From NCBI GenBank assembly GCA_945869475.1, contig CAMBOV010000011.1, positions 25,875 through 89,874 on the forward strand: a stretch of 64,000 nt of DNA. The letters are read 5' to 3'. Below are positions 55,115 to 63,419 of this stretch, in pieces (position 1 is the first letter of the stretch; each line of letters starts with the position of its first letter). Made by a program: the position numbers and the translations under genes. The notes beneath the pieces were generated by a model. That model was not told the origin of the DNA and made no database searches. It saw only the letters and a program-made list of their open reading frames with translations. The DNA comes from Singulisphaera sp. GP187 (lineage in GTDB: Bacteria; Planctomycetota; Phycisphaerae; Phycisphaerales; SM1A02).

Positions 55115-55945
55115 ATGAGCACCCTCGCGCGAACAAACCTCTTCACACGACTCGTCGATCGCTATTGGGAGATCTGGTCCGAGGTGCTGGGATTGATCGG
55201 CTCGTGGGCGAACATGCTCTTCGATGTCATGGTCTGGATCGTCCGCTCACTCATTCAACGGCGCGCGCGCTTCGGTGCGCACGCACTTGCGACTCAGTTT
55301 GTGCGAGTTGGAATCCGCTCGATCGGCATCGTCTTGCTCGTCTCGGGATGCATCGGCACGATCTTGGCCCTGCAAACTGCGCCGAGTCTTGAGCAGTTTG
55401 GACAGACCGACAAGGTCGCGAATCTCGTTGGAGTCGCGGTCTTTCGCGAACTCGGCCCGCTCATCGCCGCGATCGTCATGACTGGATTCGCTGGCGCATC
55501 GATCGCCGCAGAACTTGGCACGATGAAAGTCGGCGAAGAGATCGAAGCGCTCGAAGCGATGGCGCTCAATCCGATTCGTTTTCTAGTGATGCCACGCGTC
55601 ATCGCGACGGCCATTAGTTTGGTTGTTCTTTCGGTGTTCGCAGATATCTGCGCTGTCTTCTTCGGCGGGGTCGTTGGGGTTCTCGTCTTAGACATCCCCT
55701 ACGAGGTCTACAAGCTCAACACGCTGACGCAACTTCGCCCGGTCGACTTCAACACTGGACTCCTCAAGGCAGCTGTCTTTGGCACCATGCTCGGGGTGAT
55801 CGCGTGCACGAATGGACTTCGCGTCACAGGCGGTGCTGCAGGGGTCGGTCGAGCGACGACGAACACCGTCGTGCAAACGACCGTCGCGATCGTGATCGCC
55901 GACTTGCTCTTCTCGGCTCTCTTCTATTCACTCGGGTTCAACTAA
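55115..55945 (+). CDS. mlaE: MlaE-family ABC transporter permease
   Basis: 276 residues, inner membrane. About five membrane segments; family motifs VFRELGPLIAAIVMTGFAGASIAAELG and GTMKVGEEIEALEAMALNPIRFLV, and a C-terminal TTNTVVQTTVAIVIADLLFS. MlaE is the permease of the phospholipid-trafficking MlaFEDB system at the outer membrane. The ATPase (mlaF) and the MCE protein (mlaD) are not in this window, which is unusual: they often follow. Ends overlapping the convergent dprA by 8 bases. Confidence 0.93.
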   Translation: MSTLARTNLFTRLVDRYWEIWSEVLGLIGSWANMLFDVMVWIVRSLIQRRARFGAHALATQFVRVGIRSIGIVLLVSGCIGTILALQTAPSLEQFGQTDKVANLVGVAVFRELGPLIAAIVMTGFAGASIAAELGTMKVGEEIEALEAMALNPIRFLVMPRVIATAISLVVLSVFADICAVFFGGVVGVLVLDIPYEVYKLNTLTQLRPVDFNTGLLKAAVFGTMLGVIACTNGLRVTGGAAGVGRATTNTVVQTTVAIVIADLLFSALFYSLGFN

Positions 55946-56918
55946 TTCGTCGCGGTGGATCGATCCCCGCTCCGCTGAGCAACTGCGCTCCTTCAATGGT
56001 GGTCGCGTGACTCACGAGATGGCGCAGCACATCCTCGGGTTGCTCGACGAGGCACGCCTGCATCGATTGAATCAACAGGTGACATCCCGCTGATCGGCCA
56101 GATTGCACAGGGCCCGGCACCGCCATACAGAGTCGATTGCACTCACACGCGAGATTCGCCGTCAAGATTGCTCCCGACCGCACCGCCGCCTCGACAACGA
56201 GCGTGCCGAGACTCAACCCTGCGATGATTCGGTTGCGACTTGGAAATCGATCGGGAGTCGCCGCGGCCATCATCGGACACTCGCTCACCACCGCACCTCC
56301 GCCCGCGACGATCTCATCGAGCAGTTCAATGTGCTCTGAGGGATAGGGTTCGCGCAATCCCCCGCCGACCACTGCGATGGTGCGCCCCTCGGCTCGAAGC
56401 GCTCCGCGGTGCGCCTCGGCATCGATCCCTCGCGCCGCTCCAGAGACAACAGCCACATCGCTCGCAGAAACCCCTGCTGCGAACCGACCAGCTTGCTCGA
56501 TTCCATACGCGCTCGCTCGCCGGGCTCCGACGATCGCGACCGACCAGGCATCGCTCGCGAGAAATTCTCCGCGCATCCAGAGCGCAATGGGCGCATCCAC
56601 ACACGCCGCCAACATCGGTGGATAGTCGCCATCGGCGAAGGTCACCAGTGCGACCCCAAGCGCCTCCATCGAAACTCGCTCATCATCAGGATCGCACCGC
56701 CCAAGCCGCTCGCGCAGCGCCCCCGCGCTCCCACCACTTCCAGCCTCGACACTTTCAAGCAACAGCGCAAGAGTCGATCCACCCGCGCGAGCCGTGGCCG
56801 TCAACGCACCGAGCCCTCCAAGGCGCCTCGCCGCCAGCCGCCACGACCGGTAGCCGCGGTCGAGCGCAAGCGCTGCGCGAAGTGTGTCGGAGTCGAGCAA
56901 TGTTGCAAGCGTTGGCAT
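55938..56918 (-). CDS. dprA: DNA-processing protein DprA
   Basis: Binds incoming single-stranded DNA and loads RecA during transformation. 326 residues. The extended Rossmann fold motifs are intact: VAIVGARRASAYG, VSGAARGIDAEAHRGAL, ECPMMAAATPDRFPSRNRII and LVVEAA. ATG 56918 starts the family's MPTLATLL; in-frame 57005 is rejected. Its presence suggests natural competence, though no com genes are in view. Follows two hypothetical genes in a minus-strand run from mdh. Confidence 0.93.
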   Translation of the reverse strand: MPTLATLLDSDTLRAALALDRGYRSWRLAARRLGGLGALTATARAGGSTLALLLESVEAGSGGSAGALRERLGRCDPDDERVSMEALGVALVTFADGDYPPMLAACVDAPIALWMRGEFLASDAWSVAIVGARRASAYGIEQAGRFAAGVSASDVAVVSGAARGIDAEAHRGALRAEGRTIAVVGGGLREPYPSEHIELLDEIVAGGGAVVSECPMMAAATPDRFPSRNRIIAGLSLGTLVVEAAVRSGAILTANLACECNRLCMAVPGPVQSGRSAGCHLLIQSMQACLVEQPEDVLRHLVSHATTIEGAQLLSGAGIDPPRRIS

Positions 56919-56967
56919 GGTGCACCTCGCCACGCAACGTAGTCCCCCGCGCAGAGGCGATCCAAAA

Positions 56968-57459
56968 CTATGCCTGTTTTTCTTGGGACCGCGCCGCAGG
57001 ACCAAAGATCAGTCCGAGAAAGACGCAGAAGGCACCCGCAGCGATTACCCACAATCGTTGTGGACCGAGCGTCCACCGTGCAAGCAGCGTGTCGGGATAG
57101 GGATCAAACGCATCGGTCGGCGGCGTCACGCTCGCCTCGATCCAATCGCTCGGGGTCGAATCGATCGAGGTCGCGATCAGAAGCGCGGTTTCATCGCGAG
57201 GCATGAGGTTCAATTGACTCGCAGCGAGTCGGCGAACGAGCCCTTGGTCGCCGGCCTTGAGATCGTCAAGAAAGCGTGAGCACGCCTGAATGCGCGCGAA
57301 GTTGTGCTGTTCTGCAAATCGAATCGTCTGCAACTGCGAGCGCATCTGATGCACCTTCTGCGCCTCTGGAATCACTGCGGCACAGACGATCAGCGCAACT
57401 CCAGCGGTGAGAAAGAGCCATCCAGGATCTGGATTGAAAAACGGCAGTGAGAAGCGCAC
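56968..57459 (-). CDS. Hypothetical membrane protein with two membrane segments
   Basis: 163 residues: N-terminal (GWLFLTAGVALIVCAAVI) and C-terminal (LWVIAAGAFCVFLGLIFG) hydrophobic segments around a helical domain with FAEQHNFARIQACSRFLDDL. The central part (about 40-130) probably faces the periplasm. No family recognised. Lies 49 bases before dprA and 45 after the Gly/Ala-rich gene. Confidence 0.7.
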   Translation of the reverse strand: MRFSLPFFNPDPGWLFLTAGVALIVCAAVIPEAQKVHQMRSQLQTIRFAEQHNFARIQACSRFLDDLKAGDQGLVRRLAASQLNLMPRDETALLIATSIDSTPSDWIEASVTPPTDAFDPYPDTLLARWTLGPQRLWVIAAGAFCVFLGLIFGPAARSQEKQA

Positions 57460-57504
57460 CCCATGAAATCGGCAGATTGCCTCGCGCGAGGTGAAGAAAC
57501 CCGC

Positions 57505-57948
57505 TCAGGCTGTTGGCGGCGATTCGACGACTGAATCCATCGAATCCAAGATCTGCCGCAACTGCAGGCGCATGGCTGGCGCTCCCCACAGCAAGTCATA
57601 CTCGATGCGCCAGTTGCACCGTTGAACTCGGCATTGCCCGCTGAAGACAAACGGAGCGTTCGACAGCACGAGTGTGCACGAATCGAAGGTGCAATCCACA
57701 AATGCGTTGCCTGCGAGGTGCACCGTCTGTGCGGTGAACGAGCGTTTTTCATGTCGCGTGAGTTGAACCTGCGCTGGCTGCTGGGCGCCAGCACCGCCAG
57801 CACCGCCAGCACCGCCAACCCCCGCTGCAGCAGGCACGGCGCCTGTTGGCTTGGCACCACCTGCGCCCCCCGCACCTCCCGCACCGAGGCTCCACGGACC
57901 ACCAGCACTGCGATGCATCGAATTCGACAATGTGTTCACGGTGTTCAT
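57505..57948 (-). CDS. Hypothetical protein with Gly/Ala repeats and a pentapeptide-like patch
   Basis: 147 residues. An N-terminal low-complexity run of GAGGAGGAG blocks (from tandem CCAGCACCG repeats on the plus strand), then an ordered segment with FVDCTFDSCTLVLSNAPFVF and CRVQRCNW, resembling a right-handed beta-helix. GAGGA precedes the ATG. Gene order mdh-this-TM protein-dprA on one strand suggests co-transcription. Function unknown. Confidence 0.65.
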   Translation of the reverse strand: MNTVNTLSNSMHRSAGGPWSLGAGGAGGAGGAKPTGAVPAAAGVGGAGGAGGAGAQQPAQVQLTRHEKRSFTAQTVHLAGNAFVDCTFDSCTLVLSNAPFVFSGQCRVQRCNWRIEYDLLWGAPAMRLQLRQILDSMDSVVESPPTA

Positions 57949-57966
57949 GGTGTTCCTCGTGTTGGC

Positions 57967-58935
57967 TCAGGCGAGTTCTGGGAATGTTTTCTGGACGACG
58001 GCCACAAGATCCTTCACGTGCTGCACGGACTCATCGAAGAGTGCCTTCTCAGCTGGGTTGAACTTGATCTCGACCACGCGTTCCATCCCCTTGGCTCCAA
58101 GGATGCATGGAACGCCGATGAAATAGCCCGCGCCCTTGCGACCTGGCGCAACGCCGTACGCGTCTTCGCAGTACGCCGCACAGGGAAGAATCCGCTTCTT
58201 GTCTTTGACGATTGCTTCGACCATCTGGATCGTTCCCGATGCAGGCGCGTAGTAGGCGCTCGTACCCATCAGTTGCACGATCTCTCCGCCGCCAACCTTT
58301 GCCCGCTGCGTACACGCTTCAATCTTCTCTGCAGACAAAAGCATGTCGACGGGAATTCCGTGCACACTCGTGAACCGAGCGAGAGGCACCATGTCATCAC
58401 CGTGACCGCCGAGCAAGAGCGCTTGAATGTCTTCGACCGAGCATCCAATCTCAAGCGCGAGGAATGTTCTAAATCGCGCGACGTCAAGGCAACCTGCCTG
58501 ACCAAGAATTCGATTCGTCGGAAACTTTGACGCCCTCCATGCGGTGTAGACCATCGCATCGAGTGGATTGCTGACCACAATCATGACGGCGTTGGGCGAA
58601 TATTGCGCAACTTTCTCTGCGACGTCCTTCACAATCTTCACGTTTGTGGCGATCAAATCGTCGCGGCTCATCCCCGGCTTGCGCGGAATTCCTGCGGTCA
58701 CGACAACCACATCGCTGTCTGCGGTCTGCGCGTAGTCCGATGTTCCGATCACCTTTGAATCGAATTCTTCGATGGGACCGCAACACGCCAAGTCGAGTGC
58801 CTTTCCCTTGGCAACTCCTTCACGCTCTGGGATGTCGAGCAGCACGATGTCACCAAGTTCCTTCGCCGCGGCCCAGTGAGCGCATGTTGAACCAACGTTT
58901 CCAGCACCGATGATTGAGATCTTGGCACGACGCAT
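57967..58935 (-). CDS. mdh: Malate dehydrogenase (LDH-like, MDH3 type)
   Basis: Interconverts malate and oxaloacetate with NAD(H). 322 residues. Motifs: IIGAGNVGSTCAHW (NAD), AGIPRKPGMSRDDL with the substrate-binding Arg of MDH, VVSNPLDAM, and the catalytic His in GGHGDDMVPL. The pattern is MDH rather than LDH. ATG 58935; TATGAT at 58977-58982 gives a ~40-base leader with a weak CGGAG, unlike the leaderless genes. A hairpin lies between it and tRNA-Ile. Confidence 0.95.
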   Translation of the reverse strand: MRRAKISIIGAGNVGSTCAHWAAAKELGDIVLLDIPEREGVAKGKALDLACCGPIEEFDSKVIGTSDYAQTADSDVVVVTAGIPRKPGMSRDDLIATNVKIVKDVAEKVAQYSPNAVMIVVSNPLDAMVYTAWRASKFPTNRILGQAGCLDVARFRTFLALEIGCSVEDIQALLLGGHGDDMVPLARFTSVHGIPVDMLLSAEKIEACTQRAKVGGGEIVQLMGTSAYYAPASGTIQMVEAIVKDKKRILPCAAYCEDAYGVAPGRKGAGYFIGVPCILGAKGMERVVEIKFNPAEKALFDESVQHVKDLVAVVQKTFPELA

Positions 58936-59044
58936 GTGTGTAATGACTCCGTTGAAGTGTGACTGAGAGGGCGAGGATCATAGCGAGACGATCGACGGGC
59001 GATCGCCACCAATTCGTCGGTGAACATGGGCAAAATGCACAGCG

Positions 59045-59068
59045 GCGGATCCGAAAAAGGATCCGCCA
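59045..59068. terminator. 9-bp hairpin between tRNA-Ile and mdh
   Basis: GGCGGATCC and GGATCCGCC around a GAAAAA loop, perfect. It lies downstream of tRNA-Ile on the minus strand, but lacks a strong T-run; it could be a terminator or an mdh leader element. Confidence 0.55.
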
Positions 59069-59075
59069 CTGTGAA

Positions 59076-59149
59076 TGCGCCAGAATGGACTCGAACCATC
59101 GACCTCACCCTTATCAGGGGTGTGCTCTAGCCAGCTGAGCTACTGGCGC
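59076..59149 (-). tRNA. tRNA-Ile (anticodon GAT)
   Basis: 74-nt cloverleaf: acceptor GCGCCAG/CTGGCGC, anticodon stem CACCC/GGGTG around CTGATAA, T arm GATGG/CCATT, discriminator A; CCA not encoded. Confidence 0.95.
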
Positions 59150-59159
59150 AGGACGTTCG

Positions 59160-59165
59160 AGTATA
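59160..59165 (-). promoter_or_regulatory. Putative -10 box of tRNA-Ile
   Basis: TATACT, 10 bases before the tRNA 5' end. Confidence 0.6.
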
Positions 59166-59693
59166 GCCAATCCCATTTCGCTCGAGACTCTGCATCAAAA
59201 GCGACAAGCCCGGCTTTCGCCAGGCTTGCGCCGTGATCCCCAATCCACGTGGCGCATTGCGCGCCGATTTCCTTTTCAACCCTCCAACCCTTTCCGACCC
59301 TTTCCGACCCTCCAACCCTTTTCCGACCCTCCGAGCCTTTTCCGACCCTCCAAACTTTTCCCTTCCATCCATCCCGCGAATCAATCCTCGCCTTGCGAGT
59401 TCTCTCTCGCGAATCCTTCCACCTGCGCAAGTCGCTCCGTCGAGCGAGCGGACTCCGAAGTGCGCGCAGCAATCGTGGGGAGCGCTGCGACACATCGGTT
59501 CAGGCAGGCAATGAGGGAGCGAAACTTGCGCATTGGAAGATGTTCCTCTGCTCCCCGTCATCGCTTTGAATTGTTGGCATCTGGCGCACGAGCGTCTGCC
59601 TGACGGGGCGCCTCTTTGATTCACCGACAACCACAAGATTGGATTCCCCCGCGAGAATGCAAGCGAACCCTCAGAGAATTCTCGTTTTCGAGT
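59166..59693. other. Non-coding gap between tRNA-Ile and the CBS-domain gene
   Basis: About 530 bases with no supported gene. Open frames across it translate to low-complexity Arg/Ser/Pro or Lys/Gly strings driven by the tandem repeat at 59272-59361. The rest shows no tRNA, terminator or conserved RNA that can be recognised. Confidence 0.6.
59272..59361. repeat. Pyrimidine-rich tandem repeat, about five copies of 18-19 bases
   Basis: Unit TTTCCGACCCTCCAACCC with variants TTTTCCGACCCTCCGAGCC and a shortened copy TTTCCGACCC. All pyrimidine-rich on the plus strand. Confidence 0.8.
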
Positions 59694-60671
59694 TCACCAA
59701 CTCGGCGTCGTGCCCAGGATCGGCTCAACCAAGTCTTTTAGCGTCACGATTCCCACTGGCACGGTCGATCCAGCGTCATACACAATCGCGAGTGGCCGAC
59801 GGGCCGCGCGCATCTTGCGTGCGGCTTCCATGACGAGTGTCTTGGAATCAACCACGAGCACTTCTTGAGCGAGCTGCCGAGCGGGCAGTGTCGGATTCAG
59901 AATCGCCTCAAGCGTTGAGAGCACCCCCACCACGCGTTGGGTACCTCCCTCTTCGACGACTGGGACGTAACTAAACTGCGACTCTCGAAAAAGCGTTGCG
60001 TCTGTTGACGGCGACGTCTGCGCCGAGACCGTGAGCACTCGATTCCATGGAATGGCGCACTCCTGCACAGTTCGCTCAGCAAGACCGAAGAGCCGATCCG
60101 CCATCTCGAGATGCACACTCTTGATGTGATCACTCTCGACTCCATCGCGCAAGGACTGCAGGAGCCGCTGCCGCCTCGGTCCGCCGTGATCGCTGCGGCA
60201 TCCCAGCAACTGCGCCAAGAGATCGCTGAGCACTCGAATGAGTGGCACGATCCCAGTCCACGTAAACATCACACGCAATCCCCACAAGATCGAAGAACAC
60301 CCGTAGGTCCACGTGTTGGTGAAAACCCGAAAGAGTTCCTTTGGGATCGCGTCACCACAGAGAAAGACCAGCGGCAAGACGATGCTCGAATTGATCAGCG
60401 CCACGTCGAGCGGATCCTGTGTGATCTTCTCGACGATGTGTGTTGTGGCGGCGCTGAGTCCCGCATGCGCGAGGTTGACCCCGACGAGCACAGTCGCGAG
60501 AAGTCGATTGGGATGCTGCAATTCGACGCGCAGTCGCTTCGCCGAACGATGCTGCTGCACGACACGCGCGGCGAGCCGCACACGATTCAATGTGTAGGTG
60601 CCTGTCTCCATCCCCGCAAGAAGCCCGCAGATCGCCAGCGAGACGAGGCCGAGCACGATGGCAAGCGTCAT
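59694..60671 (-). CDS. CNNM/DUF21-CBS membrane protein (paralogue B)
   Basis: 325 residues. DUF21 membrane region with LLAGMETGTYTLNRVRLAARV and VLPLVFLCGDAIPKELFRVF, then a CBS pair (FSYVPVVEEGGTQRVVGVLS and RPLAIVYDAGSTVPVGIVTLKDL). It ends after the CBS pair, lacking the CorC_HlyC domain of its neighbour. Such proteins export or sense Mg2+/Co2+. Coupled by 4 bases to the larger paralogue upstream. Confidence 0.85.
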   Translation of the reverse strand: MTLAIVLGLVSLAICGLLAGMETGTYTLNRVRLAARVVQQHRSAKRLRVELQHPNRLLATVLVGVNLAHAGLSAATTHIVEKITQDPLDVALINSSIVLPLVFLCGDAIPKELFRVFTNTWTYGCSSILWGLRVMFTWTGIVPLIRVLSDLLAQLLGCRSDHGGPRRQRLLQSLRDGVESDHIKSVHLEMADRLFGLAERTVQECAIPWNRVLTVSAQTSPSTDATLFRESQFSYVPVVEEGGTQRVVGVLSTLEAILNPTLPARQLAQEVLVVDSKTLVMEAARKMRAARRPLAIVYDAGSTVPVGIVTLKDLVEPILGTTPSW

Positions 60672-61951
60672 CGCGCACGCTCCTCTTCGTCAGGCTGGTC
60701 GCCCGTCGCGAGAGGGCAGACGATGAAGGATCGCGCGTTGCCGTTCTCGACGCGCTCGACGCACACGCGCAGCGAACCGAATATGAACGTCTGCCCAACC
60801 TGCGGGATCGATTCGAGTTCTTCGAGCGCAATGCCGCCGACAGTTGATGCGCGCGACATCGTCAACGGCAGACCGTAGTGCGCGCAGAATGCCGACGCGG
60901 GCATCCGTGCATCGATACGCCAGGAGTCACCGTCGATCATCTCGGGCGCCATGAGCTCCACTTCATCGCGCGCGACGATGTCACCAACGATTTCTTCAAT
61001 CGCATCTTCGAGCGCGACGATTCCAGCGGTCCCACCAAACTCGTCAACGACGATGGCAAGACTGCTGCGTTGCACCCGAAAGAGTTCGAACAGTTGCTCA
61101 AGAGATGCAATCTCTGGAATGAACGAGGCCGGCTTCATGTGCGCCTCGACGGGCGCGTCGACACCTCGCGCATCGAGCAAGTAGCCGCGCACGTCGAGAA
61201 TGCCTGCGATTCGATCCTGGCTTCCATCGACGATTGGCAGCCGTTTCAGGCGAGACTTCGATGCGAGGGCGACCACGGCACTCCGCGACGCGCGCTGTGG
61301 AAGCGACACCATCTCCGTTCGGTGCGTCATGACGTCTCGCACACGTCCGCGGCGCATGATCATCAATCGACCGAGCAACGCTTCCTCTTCGGCTGAGATA
61401 TCACCCTGGACTCGAGCCGCAGAGACGAACTCCTTCAACTCCTTAGCCGTTGGGCCCGCAGAAGCCATGGATGGCGCTGCAAGCCGATGAATCGGCACGA
61501 AGACAACTTGCTCGATCAACGCGCGAACCGGACTGAGCAGCCAGACGAGTCCGGCAATCGGTCGCGCGATGAGCGGCGCGAGACGCAGGCGGATCGAGTT
61601 TCCAACGATTTTCGGAAAGACTTCGCCCAACAGAATCAATCCCCCCACCTCAGCACCACCAACGATGACTTGCATTGCCACCGAAAGATCAGTCTCAGAG
61701 AGGGCGACCGTGGCCACCGCGAAAAACACCGTGTTGACCGTCGTATTGGCAAGCAGAATCGTCAGCAGCAGGCCCCGCGGTTGCGCGAGCAGTCGCTCAA
61801 TGATCCTTCCAATGCTCGGTCGATCGCGCTGGATGCGCCAACGATCGTCTGCCGTCAAGCCAAAAAGCACGGTCTCGGACGCTGAAAACAATGCGCTCAT
61901 GCAGACGAAGACAGGCAACGTCGCGAGCATGGCATTCGTCGAAACGGTCAC
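60668..61951 (-). CDS. CNNM/CorC-type protein (paralogue A), DUF21-CBS-CorC_HlyC
   Basis: 427 residues. DUF21 membrane domain (MSALFSASETVLFGLT, LLGEVFPKIVG), a CBS pair (RDVMTHRTEMVSL, LAIVVDEFGGTAGIVALEDAIEEIVGDI) and a C-terminal CorC_HlyC domain (DSWRIDARMPASAF to VGGIALEELESIPQVG). Family members act in Mg2+/Co2+ homeostasis. Overlaps hscB and paralogue B by 4 bases at either end, so both CNNM proteins are produced together, possibly as a heteromer. Confidence 0.9.
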   Translation of the reverse strand: MTVSTNAMLATLPVFVCMSALFSASETVLFGLTADDRWRIQRDRPSIGRIIERLLAQPRGLLLTILLANTTVNTVFFAVATVALSETDLSVAMQVIVGGAEVGGLILLGEVFPKIVGNSIRLRLAPLIARPIAGLVWLLSPVRALIEQVVFVPIHRLAAPSMASAGPTAKELKEFVSAARVQGDISAEEEALLGRLMIMRRGRVRDVMTHRTEMVSLPQRASRSAVVALASKSRLKRLPIVDGSQDRIAGILDVRGYLLDARGVDAPVEAHMKPASFIPEIASLEQLFELFRVQRSSLAIVVDEFGGTAGIVALEDAIEEIVGDIVARDEVELMAPEMIDGDSWRIDARMPASAFCAHYGLPLTMSRASTVGGIALEELESIPQVGQTFIFGSLRVCVERVENGNARSFIVCPLATGDQPDEEERAR

Positions 61952-62484
61952 GGTGTGAGATCTCGCTGGGTGAACTGCTCAAGTCGATTGACCTCGCTCA
62001 ACAATCGAGTGAGCGCGCGAAGGTAGGCAATCATTGCCCGCGCCTTGATCCAGTCAACGCCTCGCGCTGTGCCATGCTGCACCAATGAATCGAACGATGA
62101 GCGAATCTCTTCGCGCACCCATGTGCAGATCTCACGACAGCGCTCCGCCGAGCTCTCATCGACAATCTCTGCTTCCTCGCGACGCTCCAATAAAGCAATG
62201 AGTTGCGCTGGTGTCAGTGAGACCGCAACCCCATGCGGATCCTCGAGTGCGATGAGTGACTCGGCGCGCGTCAGTGGATCTCGCACGATCGACGCCGCTC
62301 GATTCACACGAGCGCTCTGCACGATCGCGGCTTCTCGTTCGACCCCCTCGGCATGTCGGTCTGGATGGCAACTCACCAGTGCACGAACCTGCGCACGAGT
62401 CACGAGTGCATCATCAATGAGATAGGCCCGCGCAACTCCCAGAAGGGCGAATGGATCTTCGCACGACTCCGCCCCACTCTGCAT
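61948..62484 (-). CDS. hscB: Fe-S assembly co-chaperone HscB (J-domain)
   Basis: About 178 residues, the normal size. N-terminal J domain with the HPD motif (SCHPDRHAEG), the linker VNRAASIVRDPLTRAESLIALE and a C-terminal helical HscB domain (RALTRLLSEVNRLEQF). It delivers the IscU scaffold to HscA. ATG 62484 (MQSGAESCEDPFALLG) avoids the overlap with the RRM gene stop; in-frame 62535 is possible. No isc genes are adjacent. Confidence 0.8.
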   Translation of the reverse strand: MQSGAESCEDPFALLGVARAYLIDDALVTRAQVRALVSCHPDRHAEGVEREAAIVQSARVNRAASIVRDPLTRAESLIALEDPHGVAVSLTPAQLIALLERREEAEIVDESSAERCREICTWVREEIRSSFDSLVQHGTARGVDWIKARAMIAYLRALTRLLSEVNRLEQFTQRDLTP

Positions 62485-62500
62485 GCTCACCGCAATTCCA

Positions 62501-63202
62501 TCACGTGCCCTTGGGCGATTCCTCATCTGCCGCATCCGATCGTCGATCGACCGGAGGCTTCGGTGCCATGGGTGTTGCAGGACGCGCAGGCTGTGGAGCC
62601 GTCACTGCAGGAACCGACGGATGAGCCTGGTGCGCCGGCGGGCGAAAGCCTTCCGCGCGAGGGGTAGTTGGCCGCGAGAATCCGGCAGAACCTCCTGGCC
62701 TGCTGAGGCCTCGAGAATCACTTGGACTCTGTGATCCGCGAGAGAATCCACCACCCTGACCGCCCGTCGATCCAGGCGCACTGCTGCCGTCGCGTCGGGC
62801 ATTCCCTCGACCGAACGGACGACTGGATGGACGACCCGATGGAACTCTGGCCGGTCCGCGTGGCCCAGCGTCACCGCCACTCGGCGCACGACTTCCACCG
62901 AACCCCTGCCCTGGGCGCTTCATCTCTTTCTTCGGCGGAAGTCCCTTGCGCTTTTTTGCGACCTCATTCAGCACAAGTGGACGCCCGCTCAACATCTTGC
63001 CGTTGAGTGTTTCGATCACGAGCTGTCCGCGCGTGGGATCACGGAACATGGCAACTGCGAAGCAACGACTCTCGCCAGTCTCTGGGTCAGTCACAAGCAC
63101 GAGATCTTCGAGGTCAGTGAAGGGAGCGAGTAGAACTTTCAATTGCTCCAACGTCACACCATTTTCGAGATTACCAATGTAAACCTTGTACATTTTTGAC
63201 AC
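62501..63202 (-). CDS. RNA-binding protein: one RRM and an Arg/Gly/Pro/Ser-rich tail
   Basis: 233 residues. A single RRM at 1-80: RNP2 YKVYIGNL and RNP1 SRCFAVAMFRD (less canonical than RGFGFVTF), then LNGKMLSGRPLVLNE. The tail (about 95-233) is low-complexity, rich in Arg, Gly, Pro and Ser. It resembles bacterial RRM cold-shock-type Rbp proteins. GTG 63202 follows GGGGGAG by 6-7 bases, a strong Shine-Dalgarno; TATCCT (63262 to 63257) may be the promoter. Ends 16 bases before the chosen hscB start. Confidence 0.85.
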   Translation of the reverse strand: MSKMYKVYIGNLENGVTLEQLKVLLAPFTDLEDLVLVTDPETGESRCFAVAMFRDPTRGQLVIETLNGKMLSGRPLVLNEVAKKRKGLPPKKEMKRPGQGFGGSRAPSGGDAGPRGPARVPSGRPSSRPFGRGNARRDGSSAPGSTGGQGGGFSRGSQSPSDSRGLSRPGGSAGFSRPTTPRAEGFRPPAHQAHPSVPAVTAPQPARPATPMAPKPPVDRRSDAADEESPKGT

Positions 63203-63273
63203 TTCAAACTCCCCCGGTTTGAATGTGGCGGATCACTGCGACGCAGTCATGATATCAGGATAACAACAGAGAA

Positions 63274-63310
63274 AAAAAGAGCCCTGCCCGGTTTCCCGGA
63301 CAGGGCTCAT
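63274..63310 (-). terminator. Rho-independent terminator of the rRNA operon
   Basis: Minus strand: GAGCCCTGTCCGG, GAAA tetraloop, CCGGGCAGGGCTC, then a run of seven T. Strong stem immediately after 5S rRNA. Confidence 0.95.
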
Positions 63311-63313
63311 GAA

Positions 63314-63419
63314 GTCGGCGATGACCTACTTTCCCGCTGAGCAGTATCATCGGCAGCGAAAATTTCACTTCTGTGTTCGGGATGGGAACAGGTGTTTCCT
63401 TTCGCTTATCGTCACCGAC
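63314..63419 (-). rRNA. rrf: 5S ribosomal RNA
   Basis: The minus strand has the conserved 5S core: GTTCCCATCCCGAACACAG, GAAGTGAAA and a GGGAAAGTAGGTCATCGCC 3' arm pairing with the 5' end GTCGGTGACGA. About 106 nt; ends set by the terminal stem. Confidence 0.95.

Noticed and set aside
59127..59636. Two 100-170-codon frames over the tandem repeat gap
   Set aside because: Composition set by the repeat; no start signal, no homology, one overlaps tRNA-Ile.
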